From Gammaproteobacteria bacterium HGW-Gammaproteobacteria-1 (GTDB lineage Bacteria > Pseudomonadota > Gammaproteobacteria > Thiohalomonadales > Thiohalomonadaceae), in contig PGZL01000006.1 of NCBI GenBank assembly GCA_002840095.1, forward strand, positions 77,241 to 141,240: a stretch of 64,000 nucleotides of DNA. Reading direction: 5' to 3'. Numbering within the stretch: the stretch's first letter is position 1; the number at the start of each line of letters is the position of its first letter. The notes under the pieces were generated by a model. That model worked only from the letters and a program-made list of their open reading frames with translations. It searched no databases and had not been told where the DNA came from. A program made the position numbers and the translations under genes. Shown in pieces: positions 63,331 to 64,000 of the stretch.

Positions 63331-64000
63331 GCCGGTTCTCCCTCGGTCTGTCGGGCAAGAAGCATTTGTTCATCGCACCAGTCGCTGTCGGAGCATTGAT
63401 AGGTCTTGCTGCCCGAATCGGCCGCGAATTCATCGAGGAACGAATCGGTGCAGCCACAGCGGGTGCAGGCGCGGCGGTGTCCATGTTCGTCACGGAAGTC
63501 CTCGACGCGGAACGGCACGTCGCTGAAGGCCAGCGGCTCCGCCTTTGTATGGGGCGGCACGGCGTAGATCTTCTTTTCGCGGCCGGCGCCGAACAGGATC
63601 AGGGCCGCTGAGGCATTGAGCTTGGGTACATCCCAGCGCGGGATCGGCGAAGGATCGATGACGTAATGGCCGTTGATGCGCGTCGGATAGCGGTGCGAGA
63701 TCGTGATCTCGTCGAACTTGACGATGTCCTCATACAGCTTGACCAGGAGGCGCGAGTAGTCCGCCTCACCGTGCATGGTCTTGCGCTTGTCCTCCGAAGG
63801 TTCCACTACAACCAGCGGATCGGGGTAGGGCACCTGCAGCACGACGATCTGATTGGACGTCAGTGGCAGCTCCGGGATGCGGTGGCGCGACTGAATCAGG
63901 GTGCACTCCGTCGTTTTCGTTGTCGTCGAAACGCCGGGGCAAGTCATCTCGATGAAGTGACGCAGGTTGACCGCGTTGACCGAATCGTCCGATCCCTGGT
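63327..64000 (-). CDS. phnJ: C-P lyase catalytic subunit PhnJ (partial)
   Basis: The N-terminus lies beyond the right edge; at least 224 residues are present. The frame is open to the edge (QGSDDSVNAVNLRHFIE). TLIQSRHRIPELPLT and FGAGREKKIYAVPPHT match PhnJ. The iron-sulfur cysteines are in CTRCGCTDSFLDEF and YQCSDSDWCDEQ. It cleaves the C-P bond using a radical SAM mechanism. Genes phnG, phnH and phnI are expected outside the window. Confidence 0.95.
   Translation of the reverse strand, partial: QGSDDSVNAVNLRHFIEMTCPGVSTTTKTTECTLIQSRHRIPELPLTSNQIVVLQVPYPDPLVVVEPSEDKRKTMHGEADYSRLLVKLYEDIVKFDEITISHRYPTRINGHYVIDPSPIPRWDVPKLNASAALILFGAGREKKIYAVPPHTKAEPLAFSDVPFRVEDFRDEHGHRRACTRCGCTDSFLDEFAADSGSKTYQCSDSDWCDEQMLLARQTEGEPA

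Overview
The window is a GC-rich stretch of a gammaproteobacterial chromosome. Housekeeping order points there (yicC / gmk-rpoZ-spoT, rph-rdgB-hemW, asmA-mutY-yggX, lplT with an aas-like gene, thiS-thiG). A Tat-exported HiPIP, a DsrC-family protein, a bacteriohemerythrin and many c-di-GMP genes suggest a sulfur-oxidising or purple-bacteria-related lineage (Chromatiales-like). The lineage is an inference; no rRNA is present.

Layout. 0.3-4.5 kb: two exported lipoproteins, a PhoX-family protein and a two-CXXCH cytochrome, separated by a 162-bp MITE-like element. 4.5-9.1 kb (minus strand): yicC, a higBA toxin-antitoxin pair, gmk, rpoZ and spoT. 9.2-12.7 kb: a Ser/Thr kinase with its PP2C phosphatase, then rph and rdgB. 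12.8-17.3 kb: a four-cysteine mini-protein and an overlapping lipoprotein / GGDEF-EAL receptor pair. 17.4-19.3 kb: hemW, a Rof-like gene, a small membrane protein and a DsrC-like protein without its usual C-terminal cysteine. 19.4-21.5 kb: an HD-GYP protein and a bacteriohemerythrin, diverging from a perfect FNR/ANR box. 21.5-28.6 kb: an RlmN paralogue, a pyruvyl-transferase-like protein, an amidohydrolase, lplT and a fused acyltransferase/acyl-ligase. 28.6-31.5 kb: a TetR regulator and a divergent VIT-vWA protein sharing three matching operators.

31.5-34.6 kb is an accessory patch: an integron-cassette-like ORF, a REP-associated transposase inside a perfect 37-bp inverted repeat, HiPIP, and a toxin-antitoxin locus whose toxin is frameshifted. 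34.6-48.9 kb: trmB, mscS, corA, thiGS, an acyl-CoA ligase, two paralogous PilZ-like proteins, tRNA-Gly(CCC) with a duplicated 3' end, asmA, mutY, yggX and tRNA-Phe(GAA).

48.9-about 59 kb is an integrative element next to tRNA-Phe. It carries a tyrosine recombinase, a MobH-type relaxase (TraI), a TraD coupling protein and a DUF4400 membrane protein, but no type IV secretion genes in view. Its cargo includes a ParB-like gene followed by a D12 adenine methylase, the best candidate here for an undescribed defence or modification module. 59.3 kb to the end: C-P lyase genes phnJ (cut by the window edge), phnK, phnL, phnM, phnN and phnP, tightly coupled on the minus strand. No right attachment site was found before them, so phn could be cargo of the element or chromosomal.

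Many long open frames opposite real genes are GC-driven shadows and are left out. Start sites were chosen from ribosome-binding sites where possible. Functions come from reading motifs, not from database searches.
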